DNA of 64,000 nucleotides from Runella defluvii (GTDB lineage Bacteria; Bacteroidota; Bacteroidia; Cytophagales; Spirosomataceae). The stretch is from positions 685,748 through 749,747 of the forward strand of contig NZ_JACIBY010000001.1 in the NCBI RefSeq assembly GCF_014195535.1. The letters are read 5' to 3'. Below, in pieces: positions 17,774 through 26,149 of the stretch (the first letter of the stretch is position 1; each line of letters opens with the position of its first letter). The notes below the pieces were generated by a model, which saw only the letters and a program-made list of their open reading frames with translations, ran no database searches and was not told where the DNA came from. The position numbers and the translations under genes are program-made.

Positions 17774-19231
17774 ATGCTTGTTTCTCAGTTACAATTATCC
17801 ATCGACAAAAACGCCAAGCAACCTGCGTATTTGCAATTGGCCAATCAGCTGATTCAGTTGATTCGGACGGGCGAGCTGCGGGCAGGACAGAAACTAATTG
17901 GTACTCGCTCGTTGGCCGAACTGCTTGATATTCATCGCAAAACGGTCGTGCAAGCCTACGATGAACTGTTGGTGCAAGGCTGGTTAGAAAGCAAAACAGG
18001 GAGCGGGACGTACGTGGTTGAAACTTTACCCGAAGTTGAACCCCAAAAACTGAGCAAACAGACGCTCGAAAAAGTGAATCCTGCCAAAAAAGCGGGGTTT
18101 ACTTTTGCCCAGCCACCGCATTTACGTCGCGATGTGTTGACGTCGGGGTATGCCTTGCATTTGGACGATGGTTTTCCTGATCCACGTTTGGCACCACTCG
18201 CCGAACTAAGCCGCGTGTATCGAAGTCAGTTGCTGCTGGGGAATCAGTACGTAAAATTGGGCTATGGAGATACCAAAGGGTCTGGTTGGTTGCGACAAGA
18301 ACTTTCGACGTATTTGAACGAAACACGTGGACTTAAAATTACGCCCGAAAACATCCTGATTACCCGTGGTACGGTCATGGGCATCCACTTGGCGAGCGCG
18401 GGTTTGGTACAGCGCGGCGACGTGGTCGTGACGGGAAAAATGAGTTGGGGAACGGCTACGACCAATTTTGTACAGGCGGGCGCGCACATTGAGCCAATTG
18501 AAGTGGATGAATACGGTCTAGTGGTAGAAGAACTGGAAAAACTATGCCAACAAAAAACAGTTCGTTTGGTTTATGTGACCTCGCACCACGATTACCCAAC
18601 GACCGTCACCCTACGCGCCGACCGCCGATTGAATTTACTGAAATTGGCCGAAAAATACGGTTTTATTGTCTTTGAAGACGATTATGACTACGATTTTCAC
18701 TACTTGAGCAAACCGCTGCTGCCGCTGGCAAGTGCCGACCGCGCGGGCATGGTGCTGTATTGTGGGTCGTTTACCAAAGCCATTTCGCCCGCCTTTCGGG
18801 TGGGGTATTTGGTGGGGCCAGAGGACGTCATTGCGCATTTGGCACGCCTGCGGCGGATCATCGACCGACAGGGAGATTTGATGCTGGAAAATACGGTGGC
18901 CGAGCTCCTTCAGAGCGGGGTGATTGAGCGGCACCTTCGTAAATCGCTGAAAGAATACCGCAAACGGCGGGATGTCTTTGCCGAACTACTTCAAAACGAA
19001 TTGAGCGATTACGTACAGTTTCAACTTCCCGACGGTGGGATGGCGATTTGGACGTTGTTTGATAAAAGTATTGACCTAGAACAATTTGCGGAACGTTGTC
19101 TCAAACACGATCTCTTTTTTTCCAACGGAAAACACCTTCACCCAGCCCTCAACGGCACACGCTTAGGGTTTGCGTCGTCGAGAGAGGAAGAATTAGTGAG
19201 ATGCGTGGAGGTAATGAAGCGAAACCTTTGA
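17774..19231 (+). CDS. MocR/PdxR-family regulator (GntR wHTH + aminotransferase domain)
   Basis: A 485-residue transcription factor: an N-terminal GntR winged helix (about 1-85; LANQLIQLIRTGELRAGQKL, ELLDIHRKTVVQAYDELLVQGWLE) joined to a fold-type I aminotransferase domain that binds PLP (FEDDYDYDFHYLSKPL, and the PLP lysine in YCGSFTKAISPAFRVGY). Family members sense PLP or its adducts and control vitamin B6, GABA or taurine genes. Its place next to a PNPOx-like gene, whose promoter has two PdxR-like boxes, makes a PdxR-like role likely. Its own promoter lies in a dense repeat cluster. Confidence 0.9.
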   Translation: MLVSQLQLSIDKNAKQPAYLQLANQLIQLIRTGELRAGQKLIGTRSLAELLDIHRKTVVQAYDELLVQGWLESKTGSGTYVVETLPEVEPQKLSKQTLEKVNPAKKAGFTFAQPPHLRRDVLTSGYALHLDDGFPDPRLAPLAELSRVYRSQLLLGNQYVKLGYGDTKGSGWLRQELSTYLNETRGLKITPENILITRGTVMGIHLASAGLVQRGDVVVTGKMSWGTATTNFVQAGAHIEPIEVDEYGLVVEELEKLCQQKTVRLVYVTSHHDYPTTVTLRADRRLNLLKLAEKYGFIVFEDDYDYDFHYLSKPLLPLASADRAGMVLYCGSFTKAISPAFRVGYLVGPEDVIAHLARLRRIIDRQGDLMLENTVAELLQSGVIERHLRKSLKEYRKRRDVFAELLQNELSDYVQFQLPDGGMAIWTLFDKSIDLEQFAERCLKHDLFFSNGKHLHPALNGTRLGFASSREEELVRCVEVMKRNL

Positions 19232-19265
19232 TGCCCAACATCGCTGGGTGTTAGTCGTTTGGGGT

Positions 19266-20183
19266 TTAAATCACTGAAATGGCTTCTTTCAACACGGTAA
19301 AAACAACGGGGGTGACGCCTACAAACTCTCCGTCCATATCAATAGGTAACGGTTTTTGGGTGTCAATTTGAATGGATTTAGCAGATGAATAACTCACTTG
19401 GGGATGTTGTATAGGGCGGCACTTACGGATGGTAGGTAGGTGACGCAAGTAGTCGATGACCGTGATGTTTTTGAGCATTACTACTTCCAGCAGACCATCG
19501 TTGAGGAGGGCGCTGGGGGCTATCCCAAGGCCACTACCAAAGTATTTCCCATTGGCCACTACTAAGCTCATCATGGGGGTAGCTATTTCTTCCGCAGGGG
19601 TGCGGACTAACAGCCATTGCGGAGTATAACTCAAAAAGGTAGCCAAAATCGCCCGTTGGTACGTAAAAGTAGCGCCAAGCCAACGTTGGTATCGGCTTAG
19701 TTTTTCAGCAATGACGCCACCAATGCCAACATCGGCGATATTGATAAAATAACGATGAGTCGGTTGGCCATCTACTGTTAAAAATTCAGCTTTTCCAACA
19801 TCGACCAATGTGTTATTGGAATCCTGAATAGCTTCTAGTAATGAGTTTAAGGTATGTTTTTTGGCTAAACTTTTAACAAAATCATTACCTGAACCCGTCG
19901 CAAGAACGCCCAGTGCGACGGTACGGGAATCAAGTCCGCTTTTGGCACAGCCTTTCATAATTCCATTGATTACTTCATTGAGCGTTCCGTCACCTCCAAC
20001 GCTGATTATAACCAAGGCACCCGATTGCACAGCTTCTTCTGCCAACATTGCAGCATGACCGCTATAGTTCGTAAGTTGAACGCTTATAGGATAAGCGGCA
20101 AAGGTATTTGTAATTTCAGGTATGATACGTTGGCTGGCTTTTTTTGAGCCATTGACAATGAAATAGATAGTGGTGTAGTTCAT
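19266..20183 (-). CDS. Diacylglycerol kinase-family lipid kinase (YegS-like)
   Basis: A 305-residue lipid kinase of the DAGK_cat family. The nucleotide-binding motif GGDGTLNE lies at 63-70, followed by LGVLATGSGNDFVKSL and a C-terminal DMDGEFVG segment typical of YegS/DgkB. Should phosphorylate diacylglycerol, sphingoid bases or a related lipid at the membrane; Cytophagales make sphingolipids, so a ceramide-type substrate is possible. It starts 6 nt after the stop codon of the hybrid kinase gene upstream, so the two are probably cotranscribed. Confidence 0.9.
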   Translation of the reverse strand: MNYTTIYFIVNGSKKASQRIIPEITNTFAAYPISVQLTNYSGHAAMLAEEAVQSGALVIISVGGDGTLNEVINGIMKGCAKSGLDSRTVALGVLATGSGNDFVKSLAKKHTLNSLLEAIQDSNNTLVDVGKAEFLTVDGQPTHRYFINIADVGIGGVIAEKLSRYQRWLGATFTYQRAILATFLSYTPQWLLVRTPAEEIATPMMSLVVANGKYFGSGLGIAPSALLNDGLLEVVMLKNITVIDYLRHLPTIRKCRPIQHPQVSYSSAKSIQIDTQKPLPIDMDGEFVGVTPVVFTVLKEAISVI

Positions 20184-20189
20184 GGTCTG

Positions 20190-23153
20190 CTACGCGTATT
20201 CACTTGGTGAAATTCCGTATCGTTCGCTAAATATTTTAGAAAAATAGGGCAAACTCTCAAAGCCCACTTGATAAGCTATTTCTGAAACGGTTCCAGCCTT
20301 GGCCCTCAGCATATCAGCCGCTAGTTGGAGGCGATAATTTCGGACGTATTCGGTCACGGTTTGGTTGGTGAGCGCTTTCAATTTACGACGTAGCTGCACG
20401 GGCGTTAAGCTCATCTCCGCCGCAAACTGGTCAACGTCAAAGCTACTTTCGGTATAGTTTTTAGCTAAAACATCGGTTGCTTTTTGTAAAAATAAGTCAT
20501 CCATCGACGCCGCTGGAACGACTTCGTCGGTAGCCTGAACTATCGGGGTCAGATGAGCGTACTTTTGTTGGAGCAATTGTTGTTTTTTGAGCAAATTCTG
20601 GAGTCGTACTTGCAGTTCTTCCGTATGAAATGGTTTCGACAGGTAATCGTCGGCACCTGTCTCAAGCCCTTCCAGTCGGTCGTTGAGCGTAGCTTTTGCG
20701 GTAAGCATTACGACAGGAATGTGATTGGTGCGAATGTCGGTTTTAAGGGCTTTACAAAAACCAAACCCATCGAGCCGTGGCATCATAACGTCACAAATAA
20801 CAACATCAGGAACTAGCTCGGTAGCCATTTGGAGACCGATTTGGCCGTCTTGTGCTTCTTCGATGCGATACGTGCTACTAAAAATACTTCGGATATAATG
20901 GCGCAAATCGGGGTTGTCTTCAACAATAAGTAGTAACGGTGCCTCGCTATTTTTATCGACAACAGGAGCTTCCGTAAGGCTTGATGCGCTAGACTCGAAC
21001 GCCAGCCGTGAATCTGGTTTTTCAACAGTTGTTTGGCCAACGTGGACAAACTCACCCCAATGAGCAGCATCGCAGGGGAGAGTCACGACAAAAGTGGTTC
21101 CTTTTTCGGGCTTACTTGTCACGTCAATCGTCCCTTTGAGGGCTAAAACCAATTCTTTCACGAGGGCCAATCCAATGCCCGTTCCTTCGTAGTGGCGTCG
21201 TTGGCTGTCATCAACTTGGTAAAAACGGTCAAAAATTCGGGGGAGTCGTTCGGCATCCATCCCAATTCCGTTGTCAGCCACTGTTAGCGTGAGAAGTGCG
21301 CCTTTCTCATGGTCATCTCCTTCGGGAGTAGTGTACTGTACATTCACTTTTACGCGCCCATTTTCATTGGTAAACTTAAAAGCGTTAGAAAGTAAGTTGG
21401 TGACGATTTTTTCCAGCTTATCTTCGTCAAAATAAGCAAGGCATTTTTGATGACTTTGCGTCCGTTCAAAAATAATTTGTTTGCTCTGCGCAAGCGATTC
21501 AAAGGACGCAAATTGGTAACGTAAAAAATGGGCTACGTCGCCATACTGAATGGTGGGTTCTAGTTTTCCGACTTCGAGTTTGGAAAGGTCAAGAAGTTGA
21601 TTGATAAGGTTTTGGAGGCGAGATAGGTTTCGTTGCATGACAGGAATCATGCCTTCGGTGGGGTATTTTTTGCCTAGCTCTGCCAAAGGGCCAACGAGCA
21701 GGGTCAGCGGGGTGCGAAACTCGTGCGAGATATTGGTAAAAAAGCGCGTTTTGGTTTCGTCCAACGCCACCAATCGTTCGGCTTCTTTTTGCTCAAAAGA
21801 CAAGCGCTGTATTAATTCCTCGCGTCGTGTTTTTTGGCGGTAATAAACAAAGTAGGCACCAAACAAAACGATAGCAAGCACCAATGAAATGGCCAATACC
21901 CAAAAGCGCGAGTTTTGGGCTTGCTCATTTGCAAGTTCAGCCTGAAGTTTATTTTTTTCTACGTCAAACCGTACCGAAGCTTCCGAAGTAATGGCTTTAA
22001 TTTCTTGTTCGTTGCTGACAATCAATTCTTCGTAATACCCTTTTCGGTGCAGAAAAGCGCTTTTGAAATCTCCAATCAGCGAATCGGCAATCATTCGGTT
22101 TTTGTATAATCCAGACAGCAAGGCGTGGTAATCTAGCGTATCAGGATCAGAGTTGAGGATTTTAACGGCTTTTTCAAAATTCTGAACTATTTCCCCTTTG
22201 TTGCCTTTGACCCCAGCGACTTGGCATAAATTACCATATACCTTGGCAATATCGCCCAACCCTTTGGGTTTGTAGCGCAAACGATAAACCAACTCTTGCT
22301 TAAAGTAGGGTTCTGATTGGGCGGGATTAGGGGAGGTATTGAGGATGATTTCGCCAATGTTACCGTTGATGGTGCCTATTTTTAAGCTATCTTTTTTTAG
22401 TCGGACTTGAGCAATCGCCAACTTGTTATACTTAATGGCTTGGTCGTATTGCTTTAAGTAGCCCAAACAGTTGGCATAGTTTTTATAAAAATCAATCCGA
22501 TAATGGTCAATTGGGTCTTTGGCCAAATACTTTTCACCTTCTCTGAAATACTTAATAGCCGTCTTAAAATCAGATACTTGGTTCATGTAATACGTTCCAA
22601 GGCGGTTGAGCTTGTGGTCTGCTAACAAGACATTGTCATAGCCTATTTTCCGAAAAAGCAGGTCCGCCGTAAGAAAATGATTGACGAGGGTGACAGAATT
22701 GGCGCGTTGGTTATAAAGGTACACACCCATTCTAAATTCAACATAAGCCCTGATTCGATCGGTTAAAAGGGTTTGGGGTAGTTTTGCTAATCCGTCCAGC
22801 AATTTTTTCAATTCTAAATACCTAGAGCTAGGCTTGGGTATTTTTTTAAAAGTAAAGTAGTTGAGTGTTAGGTAATTGAGAAAAAGGCGTAGCTGCTCGT
22901 CTTGCGATTGCTTGGCATACAGTTCAATCGCGTTCAAATCAGCAGCCATTGAAGTACTGTCAGGCTCTTCGCTCGCCCAAATAAAGTGCATTTCAAGACT
23001 GTCTAACCGAGCTAGGTCTTTTAACGTTAAGAACGAAGCTACCTTGGGGTTTTGAGCATTCAAAAGCGTAGCACTTGATGACCCCAAAAATAAGGCAACG
23101 AACAGGGTGATTGCTGCTAAACGTTTATTTTTAAAGGGAGAAAGAGTAGGCAT
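20190..23153 (-). CDS. Hybrid two-component protein: TPR sensor, kinase, receiver and AraC output
   Basis: A one-protein signalling system of 987 residues. Order: signal peptide (1-33), a periplasmic TPR-like helical sensor (about 35-400), one membrane helix (about 413-435), HisKA with His about 475 in FTNISHEFRTPL, HATPase (GIGMDAERLPRIFDRFY, GTGIGLALVKEL), a receiver with phospho-acceptor Asp about 787 in VVICDVMMPRLDG and Lys in DDYLSKPF, and a C-terminal AraC helix-turn-helix (about 880-987). Unlike the common polysaccharide-sensing versions it has no Reg_prop beta-propeller. It should bind DNA directly from the membrane. A beta-helix gene lies behind it, a lipid kinase in front. Confidence 0.92.
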   Translation of the reverse strand: MPTLSPFKNKRLAAITLFVALFLGSSSATLLNAQNPKVASFLTLKDLARLDSLEMHFIWASEEPDSTSMAADLNAIELYAKQSQDEQLRLFLNYLTLNYFTFKKIPKPSSRYLELKKLLDGLAKLPQTLLTDRIRAYVEFRMGVYLYNQRANSVTLVNHFLTADLLFRKIGYDNVLLADHKLNRLGTYYMNQVSDFKTAIKYFREGEKYLAKDPIDHYRIDFYKNYANCLGYLKQYDQAIKYNKLAIAQVRLKKDSLKIGTINGNIGEIILNTSPNPAQSEPYFKQELVYRLRYKPKGLGDIAKVYGNLCQVAGVKGNKGEIVQNFEKAVKILNSDPDTLDYHALLSGLYKNRMIADSLIGDFKSAFLHRKGYYEELIVSNEQEIKAITSEASVRFDVEKNKLQAELANEQAQNSRFWVLAISLVLAIVLFGAYFVYYRQKTRREELIQRLSFEQKEAERLVALDETKTRFFTNISHEFRTPLTLLVGPLAELGKKYPTEGMIPVMQRNLSRLQNLINQLLDLSKLEVGKLEPTIQYGDVAHFLRYQFASFESLAQSKQIIFERTQSHQKCLAYFDEDKLEKIVTNLLSNAFKFTNENGRVKVNVQYTTPEGDDHEKGALLTLTVADNGIGMDAERLPRIFDRFYQVDDSQRRHYEGTGIGLALVKELVLALKGTIDVTSKPEKGTTFVVTLPCDAAHWGEFVHVGQTTVEKPDSRLAFESSASSLTEAPVVDKNSEAPLLLIVEDNPDLRHYIRSIFSSTYRIEEAQDGQIGLQMATELVPDVVICDVMMPRLDGFGFCKALKTDIRTNHIPVVMLTAKATLNDRLEGLETGADDYLSKPFHTEELQVRLQNLLKKQQLLQQKYAHLTPIVQATDEVVPAASMDDLFLQKATDVLAKNYTESSFDVDQFAAEMSLTPVQLRRKLKALTNQTVTEYVRNYRLQLAADMLRAKAGTVSEIAYQVGFESLPYFSKIFSERYGISPSEYA

Positions 23154-23283
23154 TGGTCACAATTGAAGTTTTGGTATGGGTTTTTAACCAATACAACAAA
23201 ATACGTCAATTGTAGATTTAGGAAAAAGCCTTTTGCTAAAAAAGATACCAAAAGAGGTTGAATGTATATTATAATAAAAAAGA

Positions 23284-24918
23284 CTAGGGCGCTGTCGTTA
23301 CCTTCACCTCCCTAAACATAAACAAGTTGTTACTAACCCGTACTGCCTTCCCACTGGCCGTTGTGACGTTGCGAAGAACGACCTCTTTGGTGATGACGTA
23401 GGGGAATTTTTCTTGGTAGGAACTGTCGGTTAGTTGGGGGTTAAAATTGGCAAAAATGGCAGGGCCTTGGTAGTTGTCGGGGTGCTGTGAATCGTCGATG
23501 CGGAGGTTTTCGATGGTGATTCGTTCGGGCATGTAACAGGTATAACCAAAATCGTGTAGGCCAGAATATGACCCACTGATGAGGTCGGCGCTGGTAGGCT
23601 TACCACCTGCGGGGACAAAAACACAGTTGCGAATGATGAGCTCGCCTTGCCACGTACTGCCGTAGTCGGAGCGAAGATTGACGATGCTTCGACCGCGAAT
23701 GGTGGAGTTCTCGACCAAAAACGTGCCACTTCCAATGGCATTGATGCCCATGTGTCCGAGGGTGGAATTGCGGATGGTGGCGTTGGCTACCCCTTGGTGC
23801 GCGTCAAAACGGGAGAGTGTACAGCGGTCGTACAGCAGGTTTTTGCAAAAATTGGAACCCAAAATGCCCCAATACGTATTGTCGTCGATGCTGTTGGTTT
23901 GGGTACAATTGACAAAAGATACATTCACCGCCCGATTGACCGACAGGTCGTAAGTGCCCATCGAAACGGGCTTGCCTGCCGCGCCAATGGTACTGTAGGT
24001 GCGGTGGCCCGTCAGCAAGGTGTTTTTGACGGTGACGTAGGCACAATCACCGACGTTGATAAATCCGCCGTAAGGCGCACCGTTTTCGCCTTCGCCCGTG
24101 ATGCGGTGTTCGAGTCCTTCGATGAGAACGTTTGACCGACGAACAGCGATGTTTCGGCTATAATAGGTATATTTTGATTCGGCTTTGTTGGCAATGGTTG
24201 TGAAGCGTCCTCCCGTGATTTTTAAAGGTTTTTCGTCGATGGGCAGCGCTGTAATATCCGTGATTTGGTCAAAATCCCAAATGATGGGAGCGTTCATGTC
24301 AACGTTGCCGTTTTTGTCAACCACAAAAATGTCGGTTTGCGAAGAGCCGTTGTTTTGATTTAACCCAAACCGAATGTATTGCTTTACGTTGGCATTGGTG
24401 ACTGTAATTAGGCAAGTACTTGGCAAGGACGCGTCGATTTTTTTCTGATTTCGTTTGAGGGAAGAAACCGTAGAAAGCTTAAACGACTGGAGGTTAGAGC
24501 TGACCGTAAACACCGACGCATTGCGGTTTTGGACGTCGGTATCGTCGATGATAAAGGCTGCCGTGCCAAAATCGGTATCGGTCTGGATCACCGCCGTCCG
24601 CTCTTTGCCGCTCACGTAATAAGTGGCGTTGGCGTCGGCTTTGACTTTAAGCCCGTTGGTATTGGCAAAAGCATGAGTCGCGGCAATGGCCTCCATGTCG
24701 TCGGTTTTGCCATCCCCTTTGGCGCCAAAATCACGGTAACTAACTACCCCTGCGGCTTTGAACTTAGCCAGTTGTTTTGCAGAAATGTTGTCAAATGTTG
24801 AGGAGGTTTGTCCATAAACCAGCCCAGAATAACAAGTGATGAAGTAATAAAGTAGCCGTTTTAGTGCGTTTAACAAATAACGGTCAACTTGGGTCATTAA
24901 AAGGAGTGGATAGCGCAT
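23284..24918 (-). CDS. Secreted right-handed beta-helix (pectate-lyase-3-like) protein
   Basis: A 544-residue exported parallel beta-helix protein. After a signal sequence (cleavage near …LVYGQ, about 37), it shows the Pectate_lyase_3/endopolygalacturonase-type entry motif VVSYRDFGAKGDGKTDD at about 58-74, then many short beta-helix rungs (for example YVTVKNTLLTGHR, ATIRNSTLGHMGINAIGSGTFL). Polysaccharide binding or cleavage is likely but no catalytic residues can be named. A second ATG seven codons in is equally possible as start. It lies upstream of the hybrid kinase on the same strand, 130 nt away. Confidence 0.8.
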   Translation of the reverse strand: MRYPLLLMTQVDRYLLNALKRLLYYFITCYSGLVYGQTSSTFDNISAKQLAKFKAAGVVSYRDFGAKGDGKTDDMEAIAATHAFANTNGLKVKADANATYYVSGKERTAVIQTDTDFGTAAFIIDDTDVQNRNASVFTVSSNLQSFKLSTVSSLKRNQKKIDASLPSTCLITVTNANVKQYIRFGLNQNNGSSQTDIFVVDKNGNVDMNAPIIWDFDQITDITALPIDEKPLKITGGRFTTIANKAESKYTYYSRNIAVRRSNVLIEGLEHRITGEGENGAPYGGFINVGDCAYVTVKNTLLTGHRTYSTIGAAGKPVSMGTYDLSVNRAVNVSFVNCTQTNSIDDNTYWGILGSNFCKNLLYDRCTLSRFDAHQGVANATIRNSTLGHMGINAIGSGTFLVENSTIRGRSIVNLRSDYGSTWQGELIIRNCVFVPAGGKPTSADLISGSYSGLHDFGYTCYMPERITIENLRIDDSQHPDNYQGPAIFANFNPQLTDSSYQEKFPYVITKEVVLRNVTTASGKAVRVSNNLFMFREVKVTTAP

Positions 24919-24936
24919 AAAAAAGGTTGGTTATTC

Positions 24937-26136
24937 TTATTCTACAAAATACATGTCGATTTCGCCTTTGTTTTTGGCCGTAATTTTACCTCGATGGCGA
25001 CATGCGTAACGGTCTTTGATGAGTTGATAGGTTGTTTCCGAAATATTAATTTTTCCTGCTTCGCTACTGCTTTCCATACGGCTGGCAATGTTGACGGCAT
25101 CTCCCCAAATGTCATAACTGAATTTTTTGATGCCCACTACGCCCGCTACTAACGGCCCCGTGTGGATGCCAATTCTAATTTCAAAATAGGGCAAATTCAA
25201 GCGTTTGCGAGCGTCGATTTCTTGGTGGATAAACCCTAAAATATCAATAGCCGCCGCCACCACGTCTGCGGCATGGGTCTGGTTGGATTTTGGGAGCCCG
25301 CCCGCGCACATGTACGCATCGCCGATGGTCTTTATTTTTTCGATGCCATGTTTGCCAATGATGCGGTCAAACTCTCGGTATATTTTGTCAATTTCCAACA
25401 CTAACTCTTGCGCACTCATACGCTCAGACACTTTGGTGAAATCCTTGAAATCAGTGAACATCACCGTGACCAATCCGTAGGTTTGGGCGTCCACGTAGCC
25501 TTTGTTTTTTAATTCAGCGGCTGTTTCGTAGGGCAGGATGTTGAGCAATAATTCTTCCGAACGTTTCTTTTCGGCTTCGATTTCTTTCCTAAGTTTTTTC
25601 TGATAAATCGTAGAAAGATAGGCGGTATAGCCAAAATAAAGCGCATAAACCGTGACCAGGCCACAACAGATTAGTTCTATCAATAAGCTACTATCAGGCT
25701 CAAAGGTAATTGGCTTTAAAAAACTACTCACGCCTATGCCTACGATGGTCGCCACGATGCCATATAGACACTGCCGTATGCCCCGCACGCCTATATTTCC
25801 CGTCCAGGTCATTACGATGTACATGATGGTCGGGAATACCGCAAACGACATGATGCCAATAAACATACCTGCCCAAAAGGTATCTATGATTAAAAAAGAG
25901 AGCTCGATAAAGCGACTCGAGCCAGAAAATTTATAAACCAAAAAGCAAACGTGAGGATAAATCAAAAAAACACCGATGAGCAGGTAAATGTTGCTGTCAA
26001 AACCACGGCTATTGCCCTGTAAAACAAGCAAAAGAATGCCGTAAGCGTAGCCCAAAATACGCAGCGGGTAGTAGGCGCGCCCTATCCCGAAAGACGGTTG
26101 TTTAAAATTATGTATCAGCGATTGAAGCAATTGCAT
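24937..26136 (-). CDS. Membrane class III adenylate cyclase (MASE2-like membrane domain)
   Basis: A 399-residue cyclase that should make cAMP from ATP at the inner membrane. About 1-165 holds six hydrophobic helices resembling the MASE2 sensor (YPLRILGYAYG…YPHVCFLVYKF…). A short S-helix-like linker (LLLNILPYETAAELKNKG) leads to a complete class III catalytic domain: metal Asp in FTDFKDF, second metal Asp plus the Lys in KTIGDAYM, and the Asp in YDIWGDAVNIASRME. The Lys/Asp pair is what adenylate, not guanylate, cyclases use. I start at ATG 26136, giving 13 nt from the upstream patatin stop rather than an overlap. Same operon as that phospholipase. Confidence 0.88.
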   Translation of the reverse strand: MQLLQSLIHNFKQPSFGIGRAYYPLRILGYAYGILLLVLQGNSRGFDSNIYLLIGVFLIYPHVCFLVYKFSGSSRFIELSFLIIDTFWAGMFIGIMSFAVFPTIMYIVMTWTGNIGVRGIRQCLYGIVATIVGIGVSSFLKPITFEPDSSLLIELICCGLVTVYALYFGYTAYLSTIYQKKLRKEIEAEKKRSEELLLNILPYETAAELKNKGYVDAQTYGLVTVMFTDFKDFTKVSERMSAQELVLEIDKIYREFDRIIGKHGIEKIKTIGDAYMCAGGLPKSNQTHAADVVAAAIDILGFIHQEIDARKRLNLPYFEIRIGIHTGPLVAGVVGIKKFSYDIWGDAVNIASRMESSSEAGKINISETTYQLIKDRYACRHRGKITAKNKGEIDMYFVE

Positions 26137-26149
26137 AACGTTTTTTGCT

